Source of the DNA: Natronobacterium texcoconense
GTDB lineage: Archaea; Halobacteriota; Halobacteria; Halobacteriales; Natrialbaceae
Direction: 5' to 3'
Assembly (NCBI RefSeq): GCF_900104065.1
Contig: NZ_FNLC01000001.1
Coordinates: forward strand, 62,001-126,000
Length of the DNA stretch: 64,000 nt
Made by a program: the position numbers and the translations under genes. The notes below the pieces were generated by a model. It ran no database searches. It saw nothing but the letters and a program-made list of their open reading frames with translations, and was not told the DNA's origin. This document shows, piece after piece, positions 34,666 through 43,019 of this stretch; position 1 is the stretch's first letter; each line of letters opens with the position of its first letter.

Positions 34666-35385
34666 TCAGCGGTCGTCCTTGACGAGTCGTTCCTGGCCGA
34701 TAAACCGCGGCCGCTCGTCGATCGCGAGGAAGTTGTCGACGTCCTCGCGGGCCTCCTTTGCCTTCCCTTTCTCGGGATCGTAATCTCGCGAGCCCTCGCT
34801 GCCGAGTGCGTCGTACAGTTTCTCGAGGTCCTCGAAGTACAGTTCGGCGACGCCGTCGAACTCCGCGTTCTCGGGGTCGGTCGGGAGGATCGTGTTGTAC
34901 TTCACGACGCCCTCTATCTCGCGGGCGATCGGAGTGTGGTTCTCCTGCCAGTAGTCGACGAACTCCTCGTGGGTCATCCCCTCCTGGCGGACGAGAAACG
35001 CCGAGTGTTTGTACAGATCGTCGGTATCACCGTCGACCTCGTCTTTCTGGACGATCTCCTCGCCGATGAAGCGGGGACGTTCCTCGACGGCGAGGAAGTT
35101 GTCGACGTCCTCGCGGGCCTTCGCCGCGACTTCCTTCGTCGGGTCGTAATCCCGCGATCCGGGGCTGCCGAGCGCCGCGTGGAGGTCTTCGAGGTCTTCG
35201 AAGTACAGTTCCGCCAGCCCGTCGAACTCGGCGTGGTCCGGCTCTGTGGGGAGGACCTGCTGGTATCGGACCACGCCCTCGATCTCCTTCGCAATCGGGG
35301 TGTGGTTCTCCTGCCAGTAGTCGACGAACTCCTCGTGGGACATGCCGTCCTGACGGACGAGTAAGGCGACGTGCTTGTACATCAT
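34666..35385 (-). CDS. Tandem-duplicated EthD-domain protein
   Basis: 239 residues made of two similar halves (about 1-118, 119-239), each starting LYKH/MYKH...LVRQ(D/E)GM and containing HEEFVDYWQENHTPIA and a DNFLA(V/I)(E/D)ERPRFIG ending. Each half is an EthD/ferredoxin-like dimer domain, so this is a fused dimer. EthD proteins accompany oxidative or aromatic catabolism but their chemistry is often unknown. Divergent from the M24 gene. Confidence 0.8.
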   Translation of the reverse strand: MMYKHVALLVRQDGMSHEEFVDYWQENHTPIAKEIEGVVRYQQVLPTEPDHAEFDGLAELYFEDLEDLHAALGSPGSRDYDPTKEVAAKAREDVDNFLAVEERPRFIGEEIVQKDEVDGDTDDLYKHSAFLVRQEGMTHEEFVDYWQENHTPIAREIEGVVKYNTILPTDPENAEFDGVAELYFEDLEKLYDALGSEGSRDYDPEKGKAKEAREDVDNFLAIDERPRFIGQERLVKDDR

Positions 35386-35499
35386 GCTTGAATATCCCAC
35401 ACAGTCCAATAAACGTCCGGGTGCAGACGCCACTCGGTTTCGTTGCCCTGTGAGGTGGACCAGAATTTATGGTCGTCGGTTTGATTGGTACGAGTACGC
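35386..35499. promoter_or_regulatory. Divergent promoter region (EthD / M24)
   Basis: 114 bases. Minus-strand ACGTTTATTGG (about 35402-35412) precedes the EthD start by about 20 bases; plus-strand AGAATTTATGG (35461-35471) precedes the M24 ATG at 35500 by about 30 bases. The CTATTCGAACG box is absent here. Confidence 0.45.
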
Positions 35500-36774
35500 A
35501 TGACGTTCTACGATCGAGAGTTCATGGAGGGCACCCGTGGCACCCAGGCCGTCGACTGGGAACAGCGGATCGACACCCAGCGCCTCCGCCGGGAGCGCAA
35601 AGAGCGGGCACTCGAGCGCCTGCAGGAGACGGATCTGGGTGCGATGCTCCTGCTATCGGACCCGAACATCCGGTACGTGACCGGGCTGGCGATGACCGGC
35701 GGCAGCGGCGCGGATCACTATACGCTGTTGACCGAGGAGGGCGATGTCGTCCACTGGGACACTGCCGACCACGCGAGCAACCAGCGGTTCAACTGCCCCT
35801 GGCTCCACGATATTCGGTACGCCTGTCCCGGCCTCGGCAACGTCCCACGAGCGTCCGGTCGGGACTCCGCGCGTCGGTTTCTGCTCGAGACGATGGCCGA
35901 GGGCGTCGCCGAGGCGATGAACGAGTACGGCGTCGCCGACGAGCGACTCGGCGTCGACGTCGGCAACCGCGGATTGCTCGAGGCGCTCGAAGGGCAGGAC
36001 CTCGAGACGGACGTCGAGACCTGTACCGCGGTCATGGAAGATGCTCGCAAGGTCAAGACCGAAGACGAGATCGAGTGTCTCCGTCAGGTCGCCGCCATCT
36101 GCGAGGCCGGTTTCCAGCGGATCACAGACGCCGCGAAGCCGGGGATGCGCGAGAACGAGGTCTGGGGCGAAGCGGTCCAGGAACTGTGGCGTCACGGTGC
36201 GTTCGTCGGCGGCGGCTACCTCACCTCGGGGCCGAACACGTGGCCGAAACACCAGGCCAACACCACCGATCGCGCCATCCGGCCGGGCGACCTCGTCTAC
36301 GCCGACTTCTACAATATCGGTTACCTCGGCTATCGCTCCTGTTACTATCGCACGTTCTCGATGGGCGAGCCGACCCAGGAACAGAAAGAGGCGTACGAAA
36401 CCGCTCGAGACAACCTCTACGACGTCCTCGAACGGATCGAGCCCGGTGCGACGACCGACGAGATCGCACAGGGGTTCCCGGACATGGCGGGCGAACACGC
36501 TGACTACTACGATGCCGATGAACACTGGCAGATGACGACTAACCACTGGGCCCACGGGCTCGGCCTCCAGTTGTACGAGGTGCCGCTGATCTGGCGCGGA
36601 CTCTCACCCGACCATCCGATCGAGATCGAGGAGGGGATGACGATGGCCGTCGAGACTCAGGAACCCGCTGGACGGCAGGGCGTCCGGGTCGAGGAGATGG
36701 TCGTCGTTCGCGAGAACGGCGTCGAGATTCTGAGCCAGTGGCCCGTCGAAGAGATCACGGTGATCGATTACTGA
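35500..36774 (+). CDS. M24-fold protein lacking a metal ligand (creatinase-like)
   Basis: 424 residues of the pita-bread fold with an N-terminal creatinase-type domain. Canonical peptidases have a VDxG...SDxTRTF pair of Asp ligands; here the second reads SCYYRTF, so an Asp is replaced by Cys. The histidine motif is AHGLGLQLYEVP with Tyr in place of the substrate His, while the Glu motifs (VETQEP, VEEMVVV) remain. This pattern is closer to creatinase-like or other non-peptidase members than to Xaa-Pro aminopeptidase. It precedes the flavin oxidoreductase by 50 bases. Confidence 0.75.
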   Translation: MTFYDREFMEGTRGTQAVDWEQRIDTQRLRRERKERALERLQETDLGAMLLLSDPNIRYVTGLAMTGGSGADHYTLLTEEGDVVHWDTADHASNQRFNCPWLHDIRYACPGLGNVPRASGRDSARRFLLETMAEGVAEAMNEYGVADERLGVDVGNRGLLEALEGQDLETDVETCTAVMEDARKVKTEDEIECLRQVAAICEAGFQRITDAAKPGMRENEVWGEAVQELWRHGAFVGGGYLTSGPNTWPKHQANTTDRAIRPGDLVYADFYNIGYLGYRSCYYRTFSMGEPTQEQKEAYETARDNLYDVLERIEPGATTDEIAQGFPDMAGEHADYYDADEHWQMTTNHWAHGLGLQLYEVPLIWRGLSPDHPIEIEEGMTMAVETQEPAGRQGVRVEEMVVVRENGVEILSQWPVEEITVIDY

Positions 36775-36824
36775 CCACCAGTTACTGACCCGAACTATTT
36801 GGTCGCGGAGGACGAACGACGACT

Positions 36825-37832
36825 ATGCAGCTCGGGACTGGCCTCTTTACCGCCCAGCAGCGCCCGGACGACGACCGCGGGACGGCAGACCGCTACGACG
36901 AAATTCTCGCGCTCACCCGCGAGATCGAGGCCGCGGGACTGGACAGCGCGTGGGTCTCCGAACACCACTTCGCCGAGGACGAGTACCTCTCGGGGACGAT
37001 GCCGACGCTCGGCGCGATGGCCGCCGTGACCGGCGACATAGAGATCGGCAGCTGTGTGGCACTCGGACCGCTGTACGATCCAATTAGACTCGCAGAGGAC
37101 GCCGCAACCGTCGACGCGCTCGCGGACGGCCGGCTCACGCTCGGTCTCGCCATCGGCTCGAACCCCCGCGAGTTCGACGTCTTCGGCGTGCCACGCGACG
37201 AACGGGCCGAGCGCCTCGCCGACCTGATTCCGTTTCTCCGGGGTGCCTGGAGCGACGGCGACCTCGAGTACGACTCCGACTTCCACGACGTGCCGACCGA
37301 CGTCTCCATCACGCCCAAGCCGGCCGACGGCTACGTCCCGATCATGCTCGGCGGCGCGGCGAAACCCGCAGTACGCCGAGCGGCCCGCACCGCAGAGGGA
37401 TGGTGTGCTCCCTCCTCGCTATCTGTCGAAGGCATCCGCAAGCGCGTCGAGGACATCCGTCGGGTTCGCGACGAGGAAGACGTCGACGGTGACTTTACGA
37501 TCTACGTCCTCCAGCACGGCTGGGTCGGCGACTCCCGTGAGGAAGCCTGGGAGACGATGAAGGACGGCTACCTCTACATCCAGCGCCGGTACGCCGAAAT
37601 CTTCTCCGGCGAACCGGTCGCCGAACTCGAGCCCGAGCGCAAGCGCGAACTGAAAGAGCAGGCGATCTTCGGCACGCCCGAGCAGGTGGTCGAGGAACTC
37701 GAGACCTATCGCGGCGTGCTCGGCGACGACGTCCACTTCATCTTCCGGACCTACCACCCCGGCGTCGGGACCGAGGCAATGGTCGAGTGTGTCCACCGGC
37801 TCGGCGACGAGGTCGCCCCGGAGCTATCCTAG
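36825..37832 (+). CDS. LLM-class flavin (F420/FMN)-dependent oxidoreductase
   Basis: 335 residues of the luciferase-like TIM barrel. Visible are SAWVSEHHFAED near residue 41, LGLAIGSNPREFDVFG, and IMLGGAAKPAVRRAA around the cofactor site. Family members are F420-dependent dehydrogenases or FMN monooxygenases, common in archaea. In context an oxidative step on an aromatic or sulfur/nitrogen compound is likely. AACTATTTGG (about 36793-36802) is the probable TATA. Convergent with a thioesterase gene it overlaps by 4 bases. Confidence 0.85.
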   Translation: MQLGTGLFTAQQRPDDDRGTADRYDEILALTREIEAAGLDSAWVSEHHFAEDEYLSGTMPTLGAMAAVTGDIEIGSCVALGPLYDPIRLAEDAATVDALADGRLTLGLAIGSNPREFDVFGVPRDERAERLADLIPFLRGAWSDGDLEYDSDFHDVPTDVSITPKPADGYVPIMLGGAAKPAVRRAARTAEGWCAPSSLSVEGIRKRVEDIRRVRDEEDVDGDFTIYVLQHGWVGDSREEAWETMKDGYLYIQRRYAEIFSGEPVAELEPERKRELKEQAIFGTPEQVVEELETYRGVLGDDVHFIFRTYHPGVGTEAMVECVHRLGDEVAPELS

Positions 37833-38257
37833 CCCGTCTTGTAGACGCCGCGCGCGTCGGCGATCAGGGTATCGACGGCTTCGCCGTCTCCACGAGGTTC
37901 CGACGGAGTCTCGCCGTCGTCGGCCGCGTACACGTCCACGTCGACCACGCCCACGTCACCCCCACACCGGACGACGTCGGCCTCGGCGTAGAGGTCGCCC
38001 GTTCCGGCGCTCAGGTAGTCGATCCGCATGTCGATCGTCGGCACCGGCTGGTCGACCTCCGAGACCAGCGCCGCGCCGCCGACCGTATCCGCGAGCGTGA
38101 ACGTGACGCCGCCGTGAGCCATCAGTTCCTCTTCGTTCCAGGAGAGTTCCTCGGTCATCTCGAGGCGGCCTTCGGCGTGGCCGTCGGCACACTCGGTGAT
38201 CTCGATCCCCAGCAGGGATGCGAAGGGCATCCCCTCGAAGAAGGCCTCGATATCCAT
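37829..38257 (-). CDS. PaaI-type hotdog thioesterase
   Basis: 142 residues with the hotdog core LMAHGGVTFTLADTVGGAAL and IDMRIDYLSAGTGDLYA. Family members release stalled acyl- or aryl-CoA, PaaI being the phenylacetate-pathway example. Same strand as the enoyl-CoA hydratase and hydroxyacyl-CoA dehydrogenase genes upstream (50-base gap), so it belongs to that operon. The 3' end overlaps the convergent LLM gene. Confidence 0.82.
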   Translation of the reverse strand: MDIEAFFEGMPFASLLGIEITECADGHAEGRLEMTEELSWNEEELMAHGGVTFTLADTVGGAALVSEVDQPVPTIDMRIDYLSAGTGDLYAEADVVRCGGDVGVVDVDVYAADDGETPSEPRGDGEAVDTLIADARGVYKTG

Positions 38258-38306
38258 ACGCTCACTCTTCCATGCTGACCAATAAAAGTTCAGGCGTAGC
38301 AGACCG

Positions 38307-39146
38307 CTACCGGCCTTGCCAGTCGGGTTCGCGGTCCTCGAAGAAGGCGTCGATCCCCTCGTTTTTGTCCTCGGTCGCGAACAGCTGGGCGAACAGTTCG
38401 GCCTCGTACTCGATGCCGCTCTCTAAGTCCATCCGGGAGCCGGCTTTGACGGCCTCTTTCGCGAACTCGAGGGCGACGGGGCTCTTTTCGGCCATCGATT
38501 CGGCGAGGCCATAGGTTTCCTCGTCGAGTTCGTCGTCGCTTTCGCAGACGATATCGACGAGTCCGATCTCGCGAGCTTCGTCGGCGTCGATCAACTCGCC
38601 CGAGAGGATCAGCCGCATCGCCTGTCCTTCGCCGACGAGTCGCGGCAGGCGCTGGGTACCGCCGCCGCCGGGCATAATCCCGAGGTTGATCTCGGGCTGG
38701 CCGACCTTCGCCCGTTCGTGGGCGATCCGGACGTCACACGCGGTCGCGAGTTCGCAACCGCCGCCGAGAGCGTGACCGTTGAGCCGGGCGATAACGGGCT
38801 GGCGGAGGTCGTCGACCACCTCGTACACGCGCGGGCGTTTCGAAGCCTCGCGCTGTTCCAGGGCGTTTCGTTCGCGCAGTTCACTCACGTCGGCACCGGC
38901 GACGAACGCCTTGGCCTCGTCCGCCCCGGTGAGCACGACGACGCGGACGTCGCTGTCCTCGATCGCGTCGAACACCTCCTTCAGTTCCGCTCGAAGCGTC
39001 CCGTTCAGGGCGTTGCGCGCGTCGGGACGATGCATCGTCACCGTCGCGACGCCCGCGACGCGGTCGCCGACCTCGACCCGAACGGTCTCGCAGTCCGCGG
39101 CGACCTCTTCGACGGCCTCGGCACCGTCGACTCGATCGTCACTCAT
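38307..39146 (-). CDS. Enoyl-CoA hydratase/isomerase
   Basis: 279 residues of the crotonase fold. The oxyanion segment FVAGADVSEL, the catalytic-Glu regions ALGGGCELA and PEINLGIMPGGGGTQRLPR are intact, so hydratase chemistry is expected. An N-terminal acidic extension of about 20 residues is present. Starts within the last 8 bases of the dehydrogenase gene. Could serve the PaaF or PaaG step or general beta-oxidation. Confidence 0.88.
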   Translation of the reverse strand: MSDDRVDGAEAVEEVAADCETVRVEVGDRVAGVATVTMHRPDARNALNGTLRAELKEVFDAIEDSDVRVVVLTGADEAKAFVAGADVSELRERNALEQREASKRPRVYEVVDDLRQPVIARLNGHALGGGCELATACDVRIAHERAKVGQPEINLGIMPGGGGTQRLPRLVGEGQAMRLILSGELIDADEAREIGLVDIVCESDDELDEETYGLAESMAEKSPVALEFAKEAVKAGSRMDLESGIEYEAELFAQLFATEDKNEGIDAFFEDREPDWQGR

Positions 39147-40023
39147 CGCCGCCACCTCCGCTGACGCCGACGATCTCGCCGTCCTCCCAGACGTAGAAGC
39201 CCTCGCCGGTCTTCTTGCCGAGTTTCCCCGCACGAACCTTTCGCTTGAGCACCTGCGGCGGCCTGAACCGTTCACCCAGTTCCTCGCGGAGATACTCGAG
39301 TATATCCAGTCGTACGTCTAACCCGACCACGTCGCCGAGTTCGATCGGTCCCATCGGGTGGTTGTAGCCCAGTTCCATCGCAGCGTCGATATCGTGCGGG
39401 TCGGCGACGCCCTCCTCGACCATCCGCATCGCCTCGACGCCGAGGGCGACGCCTAGCCGCGAGGAGGCGAAGCCGGGCGAGTCGGTCACTTCGACCGCCG
39501 TCTTGTCGATGTCCTCGACGAACTCGTGGGCCGTCGCGACCGTCTCCTCGCTCGCCTGCTCGGGGACGACGATTTCGACCAGTTCCATGATGTGGACCGG
39601 GTTGAAGAAGTGGAGTCCGATCACGCGGTCGTCGTGTTCTGCCGCGCTCGCGATCTCGGTGACCGACAGCGACGAGGTGTTCGTCGCGATGGTCGTCCCC
39701 TCGTCGACGACTCCCTCGACGTCCTCGAGGGTGTCCCGTTTCAGGTCGAGATCCTCCGGAACCGCCTCGATCACCAGGTCCGCTCCCTCGAGTGCCTCTG
39801 TGAGATCCGTCGTGCCATCGATCCGGGAGAGCGTCGCGTCGGCCTCCTCGCGGGTGAGTTTGTCGCGTTCGATCCCGCCCTCGAGGTTCGCTTCGATCGA
39901 CTCGAGGCCGTTCTCGACGTACTCGGGTTCGACGTCTCTGACGACGATGTCGTGGTCGGCCATCGCCGTCACCTGCGCAATGCCGTGGCCCATGGTGCCA
40001 GCCCCAAGCACTGTGACTTGCAT
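39139..40023 (-). CDS. 3-hydroxyacyl-CoA dehydrogenase
   Basis: 294 residues, single-function type. NAD-binding GAGTMGHG (7-14), catalytic-His motif LHFFNPVHIMELVEIV, and the C-terminal GYNHPMGPIELGDVVGLDV are clear. Oxidises 3-hydroxyacyl-CoA in the same route as the hydratase and thiolase; PaaH is a candidate role. First gene of a three-gene minus-strand operon, divergent from the thiolase with a 100-base promoter region. Confidence 0.92.
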   Translation of the reverse strand: MQVTVLGAGTMGHGIAQVTAMADHDIVVRDVEPEYVENGLESIEANLEGGIERDKLTREEADATLSRIDGTTDLTEALEGADLVIEAVPEDLDLKRDTLEDVEGVVDEGTTIATNTSSLSVTEIASAAEHDDRVIGLHFFNPVHIMELVEIVVPEQASEETVATAHEFVEDIDKTAVEVTDSPGFASSRLGVALGVEAMRMVEEGVADPHDIDAAMELGYNHPMGPIELGDVVGLDVRLDILEYLREELGERFRPPQVLKRKVRAGKLGKKTGEGFYVWEDGEIVGVSGGGGDE

Positions 40024-40123
40024 ACACGACACATCCGGAACGACCCTCAAAGACGTTACTATTTCCGACATATGGGGCGAGGTAACGGCACACATATATG
40101 GCTACGGACAATACGCGACGAGC
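40024..40123. promoter_or_regulatory. Divergent promoter region (dehydrogenase / thiolase)
   Basis: 100 bases. Plus-strand CACATATATGGC (40089-40100) lies about 26 bases before the thiolase ATG, a strong leaderless promoter. ACTATTTCCGACATATGG (about 40060-40077) includes a weak relative of the CTATTCGAACG box and a minus-strand TATA candidate (CATATG). Joint control of both arms of the pathway is plausible. Confidence 0.55.
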
Positions 40124-41299
40124 ATGCGAGACGTCTATCTCGTCGGTGCGGGCCAATCGCCGTTCGGGGCGTTCCCGGATCGGAGTTACCGGGACCTGTT
40201 CGCGGAGGCGTACGAGGCCGCATGCGACAGCGTCGACCACGGGATCGACACCGAGGACGTCGACGAGGCCGTCGTCGGCACGCTCGGCGTCGGCGGCCGC
40301 CAGTTAGGGCTGTCGGGGCCGGCCGTGACCGAACACGTCGGTCTCCACAACGTCCCTTGCTCGAGAGTCGAGAACGCCTGCGCTGCAGGCGGATTCGCCG
40401 TCCGAAACGGCGTTCAGGCGATCAAGAGCGGCTTCGCCGACGTCGTCGTCGCCGGCGGCTACGAGGTGATGACCGACCTCTCGGACGACGTGACGAAGTA
40501 CTGGCTCGGCGTCAGCGGCGAGACCGAGTGGGAGCGACTGACCGGGACGACCTTCTCTGGCGTCTACGCCCAGATGGCGAGTGCGTACTTGAACGAGTAC
40601 GAGGCGACGACGGAAGATCTCTCGCGAGTCGCCGTCAAGAATCACGGAAACGGCGCGAAAAACCCCAAGGCACATCTGGGATTCGAGTGTTCGCTCGAGG
40701 ACGCCACGAGCGCGCCGACCGTCGCGGACCCTCTCAATCTCTACCACTGCTGTCCGACCTCCGACGGTGCGGCGGTCGCGATCCTCGCGAGCGAGAACGT
40801 CGTCGGGGAGTACACCGACGAACGAGTACGAATCGCTGGCGTCGGCGCGGCGAGCGACCGGGTCGGCCTGGCCCAGCGGGACAGTTACACCGGCATCTCG
40901 GCATCGCAGGTCGCCGCCGAGACCGCCTACGAGCGGGCGGGCGTCTCCCCCGGCGACCTTGATTTCGCCGAGGTCCACGACTGCTTCGCGATCGCGGAAC
41001 TGGTCGCCTACGAGGATCTGGGCTTCTGTGAGCCGGGATCGGCTCCCGAACTGCTCCGTGAGGGCAGAACCGATCCGGACGGCGACCTCCCCGTCAACAC
41101 CTCGGGCGGGCTGAAGTCGAAGGGTCATCCCATCGGCGCGACCGGAACCGGCCAGGTCGTCGAGGCGTTCGACCAGTTGACCGGACGAGCGGGCGATCGA
41201 CAACTCGAGAACCCACGGTACGGCCTGACCCACAACGTCGGCGGAAGCGGCGGCGTGTCGGTCGTTCACGTCTTCGAGCGCGAGGAGGTGGGACGATGA
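40124..41299 (+). CDS. SCP2-type thiolase
   Basis: 391 residues of the thiolase subfamily used by archaea with HMG-CoA synthase. Nucleophile Cys86 (ENACAAGG) and KSKGHPIGATG are present; the second Cys of classical thiolases is replaced in HNVGGSGG, as is usual for this subfamily. Start chosen at the ATG 26 bases after a TATA box; upstream in-frame residues are antisense to the dehydrogenase. Overlaps the next gene by 4 bases (ATGA), implying a stoichiometric partner. Confidence 0.88.
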   Translation: MRDVYLVGAGQSPFGAFPDRSYRDLFAEAYEAACDSVDHGIDTEDVDEAVVGTLGVGGRQLGLSGPAVTEHVGLHNVPCSRVENACAAGGFAVRNGVQAIKSGFADVVVAGGYEVMTDLSDDVTKYWLGVSGETEWERLTGTTFSGVYAQMASAYLNEYEATTEDLSRVAVKNHGNGAKNPKAHLGFECSLEDATSAPTVADPLNLYHCCPTSDGAAVAILASENVVGEYTDERVRIAGVGAASDRVGLAQRDSYTGISASQVAAETAYERAGVSPGDLDFAEVHDCFAIAELVAYEDLGFCEPGSAPELLREGRTDPDGDLPVNTSGGLKSKGHPIGATGTGQVVEAFDQLTGRAGDRQLENPRYGLTHNVGGSGGVSVVHVFEREEVGR

Positions 41300-42711
41300 C
41301 GCTCGGCATCGAGAGCGTCGGCGCGTACGCTCCGCGGTACCGGCTCACGGCCGACGCCGTCGAGGACGCCTGGGGCCAGTTCCACGGCGCGGGGATCTCG
41401 GAGACGGCGGTTCCCGCCGGCGACGAGGATACGCTGACGATGGCATCCGAGGCTGCAACGGAGGCGCTGGCGGCGAGCGCCCTCGAGCCGACCGACGTGG
41501 CCCACCTGCTGGTCGCCACGACGACGCCGCCGAACGAGGAGGGGGCGATCGCCGGGCGACTCGCGAGTTTCTTCGGACTCGCGGCGACGACCGAGACGCG
41601 GACGTTCACCGCGAGTACGCGGGCCGGCGTCGACGCGCTGACGACTGGCCTCGAGCGCGGCGACGGCCCCGTTCTTGTCGTCGCCAGCGACGCTCCGCGC
41701 GGCGCGCCGGACGACGAGATCGAACACGCCGGCGGCGCGGGCGCGGCCGCAGTCCTCCTGACCGCCGACGGCGAAGGCTCGGTTCGCGACCGCGCCGAAC
41801 GCACGACGACGTTCCCCGGCACGCGATTCCGCCCCGCCGGATCGGACGAGACGACCGGTCTCGGAATCACCGGCTACGACCGTCAGGCGTTCACCGAGAC
41901 CGTCACAGGCGTGGCCGAGGACCTCGAGTACGACCTCGGGTCGGCCGACGCCGTCGCACTCCAGTCGCCGAACGGAAAACTCCCCTATCGGGCGGCCGGT
42001 CCGCTCGGCGTCGAGGCCGAGACGCTCCAGGCTGGAACCACCGTCCACGACCTCGGCGACACTGGCGCGGCGAGCCCCCTCCTCGGGTTCGCGAGCGCGC
42101 TCGAGGCCGGCCACGAGGACGTCGTCCTGATCGGCTACGGCTCCGGCGGCGGCGCGTCGGCGATCGCACTCGAGGCGACCAACGTCGCGGTCTCGACGAG
42201 ATTCGGGGGCGCGGAGACGCTCTCCTACGGCGAGTATCTGCGGATTCGGGGCGACGTCACCCCTGGCGAACCGGACGGCGGCGGCGCGTACGTCAGCGTC
42301 CCCAGTTGGAAGCGAACCCTCCCTCAGCGCCACCGGCTCGTCGCCGGCCGCTGCCGGGAGTGCGGCGACCTCGCCTTCCCACCCGAGGGGGCCTGTACGG
42401 GATGTGGGACGCTCGAAGAGTACGACGACGTCTCCCTGCCCGGGACGGGGATGGTCGAGGCGGCGACGGTCATCGGCCAGGGCGGTGCGCCGCCGGAGTT
42501 CGTCGAACAGCAGGCCAGGGAGGGCGCGTACGTCAGCGCCATCGTCGCGCTCGACGGTCCCGACGGCGGCACAGTCTCGACGCCGGCGCAAGTCCGTACC
42601 GTCGGTGAGGAGTCCGTCTCGCCGGGCGACCGCGTCGAGGCGACGATCCGTCGGATCTACACGCAGGAGGGCGTGACCCGGTACGGCTTCAAGATGCGAC
42701 TTCGAGACTGA
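41296..42711 (+). CDS. HMG-CoA-synthase-like protein fused to DUF35, catalytic Cys missing
   Basis: 471 residues in two parts: a thiolase-fold/HMGCS-like domain (1 to about 335) and a DUF35 domain with rubredoxin-like zinc ribbon (CRECG...CTGCG, about 353-373) and OB fold. In HMG-CoA synthases the nucleophile lies in a FACKAG-type motif; here the equivalent reads TASTRAG (105-111) with Thr in the Cys position. So this domain is probably non-catalytic. In archaea separate thiolase, HMGCS and DUF35 proteins form one complex; this is a fused variant next to its thiolase. Confidence 0.8.
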   Translation: MTLGIESVGAYAPRYRLTADAVEDAWGQFHGAGISETAVPAGDEDTLTMASEAATEALAASALEPTDVAHLLVATTTPPNEEGAIAGRLASFFGLAATTETRTFTASTRAGVDALTTGLERGDGPVLVVASDAPRGAPDDEIEHAGGAGAAAVLLTADGEGSVRDRAERTTTFPGTRFRPAGSDETTGLGITGYDRQAFTETVTGVAEDLEYDLGSADAVALQSPNGKLPYRAAGPLGVEAETLQAGTTVHDLGDTGAASPLLGFASALEAGHEDVVLIGYGSGGGASAIALEATNVAVSTRFGGAETLSYGEYLRIRGDVTPGEPDGGGAYVSVPSWKRTLPQRHRLVAGRCRECGDLAFPPEGACTGCGTLEEYDDVSLPGTGMVEAATVIGQGGAPPEFVEQQAREGAYVSAIVALDGPDGGTVSTPAQVRTVGEESVSPGDRVEATIRRIYTQEGVTRYGFKMRLRD

Positions 42712-43019
42712 CCTCGCTGTTCTCGGATCCGTAATCGACCGGTTCGAACTATTCGAACGCCTAGGGCGGAACGAGCAGCACGATCGTACATTGTTCCTCT
42801 ACGACAGATATGGTATTACAGAAGTACATCTGTAAAGGTCTGTGGTCGGTCAGGCACGATGCCCACGTAGCACCGATTGTCGTTCGAATAGCTCGAACGA
42901 GTTCGTCGATCCGATACGAATCGTCTCCGCCGTTCGTGACTCGAAATCGGTACTGTCGTCGATAGATCGGCTGATGGCACCTGATTGCCACTATTCGAAC
43001 GGTCCGCCGTCTGTTCCGC
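42712..43019. other. Convergent intergenic region with three CTATTCGAACG boxes
   Basis: 308 bases between the 3' ends of two convergent genes, where no promoter is expected. It contains exact CTATTCGAACG boxes at 42749-42759 (+), 42881-42891 (-) and 42991-43001 (+); the first and second are parts of inverted repeats (GTTCGAA-CTA-TTCGAAC at 42742-42758, CGTTCGA-N5-TCGAACG at 42881-42899). A longer palindrome is at 42816-42835. No ORF here looks coding. An unannotated small RNA or a relic promoter are the main options. Confidence 0.7.
42816..42835. promoter_or_regulatory. 20-bp near-perfect palindrome
   Basis: TTACAGA-N6-TCTGTAA with a further complementary spacer, only the two centre-proximal bases break symmetry. 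It lies between IclR-like boxes one and two. A dimeric regulator site or the stem of a short RNA hairpin. Confidence 0.55.
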
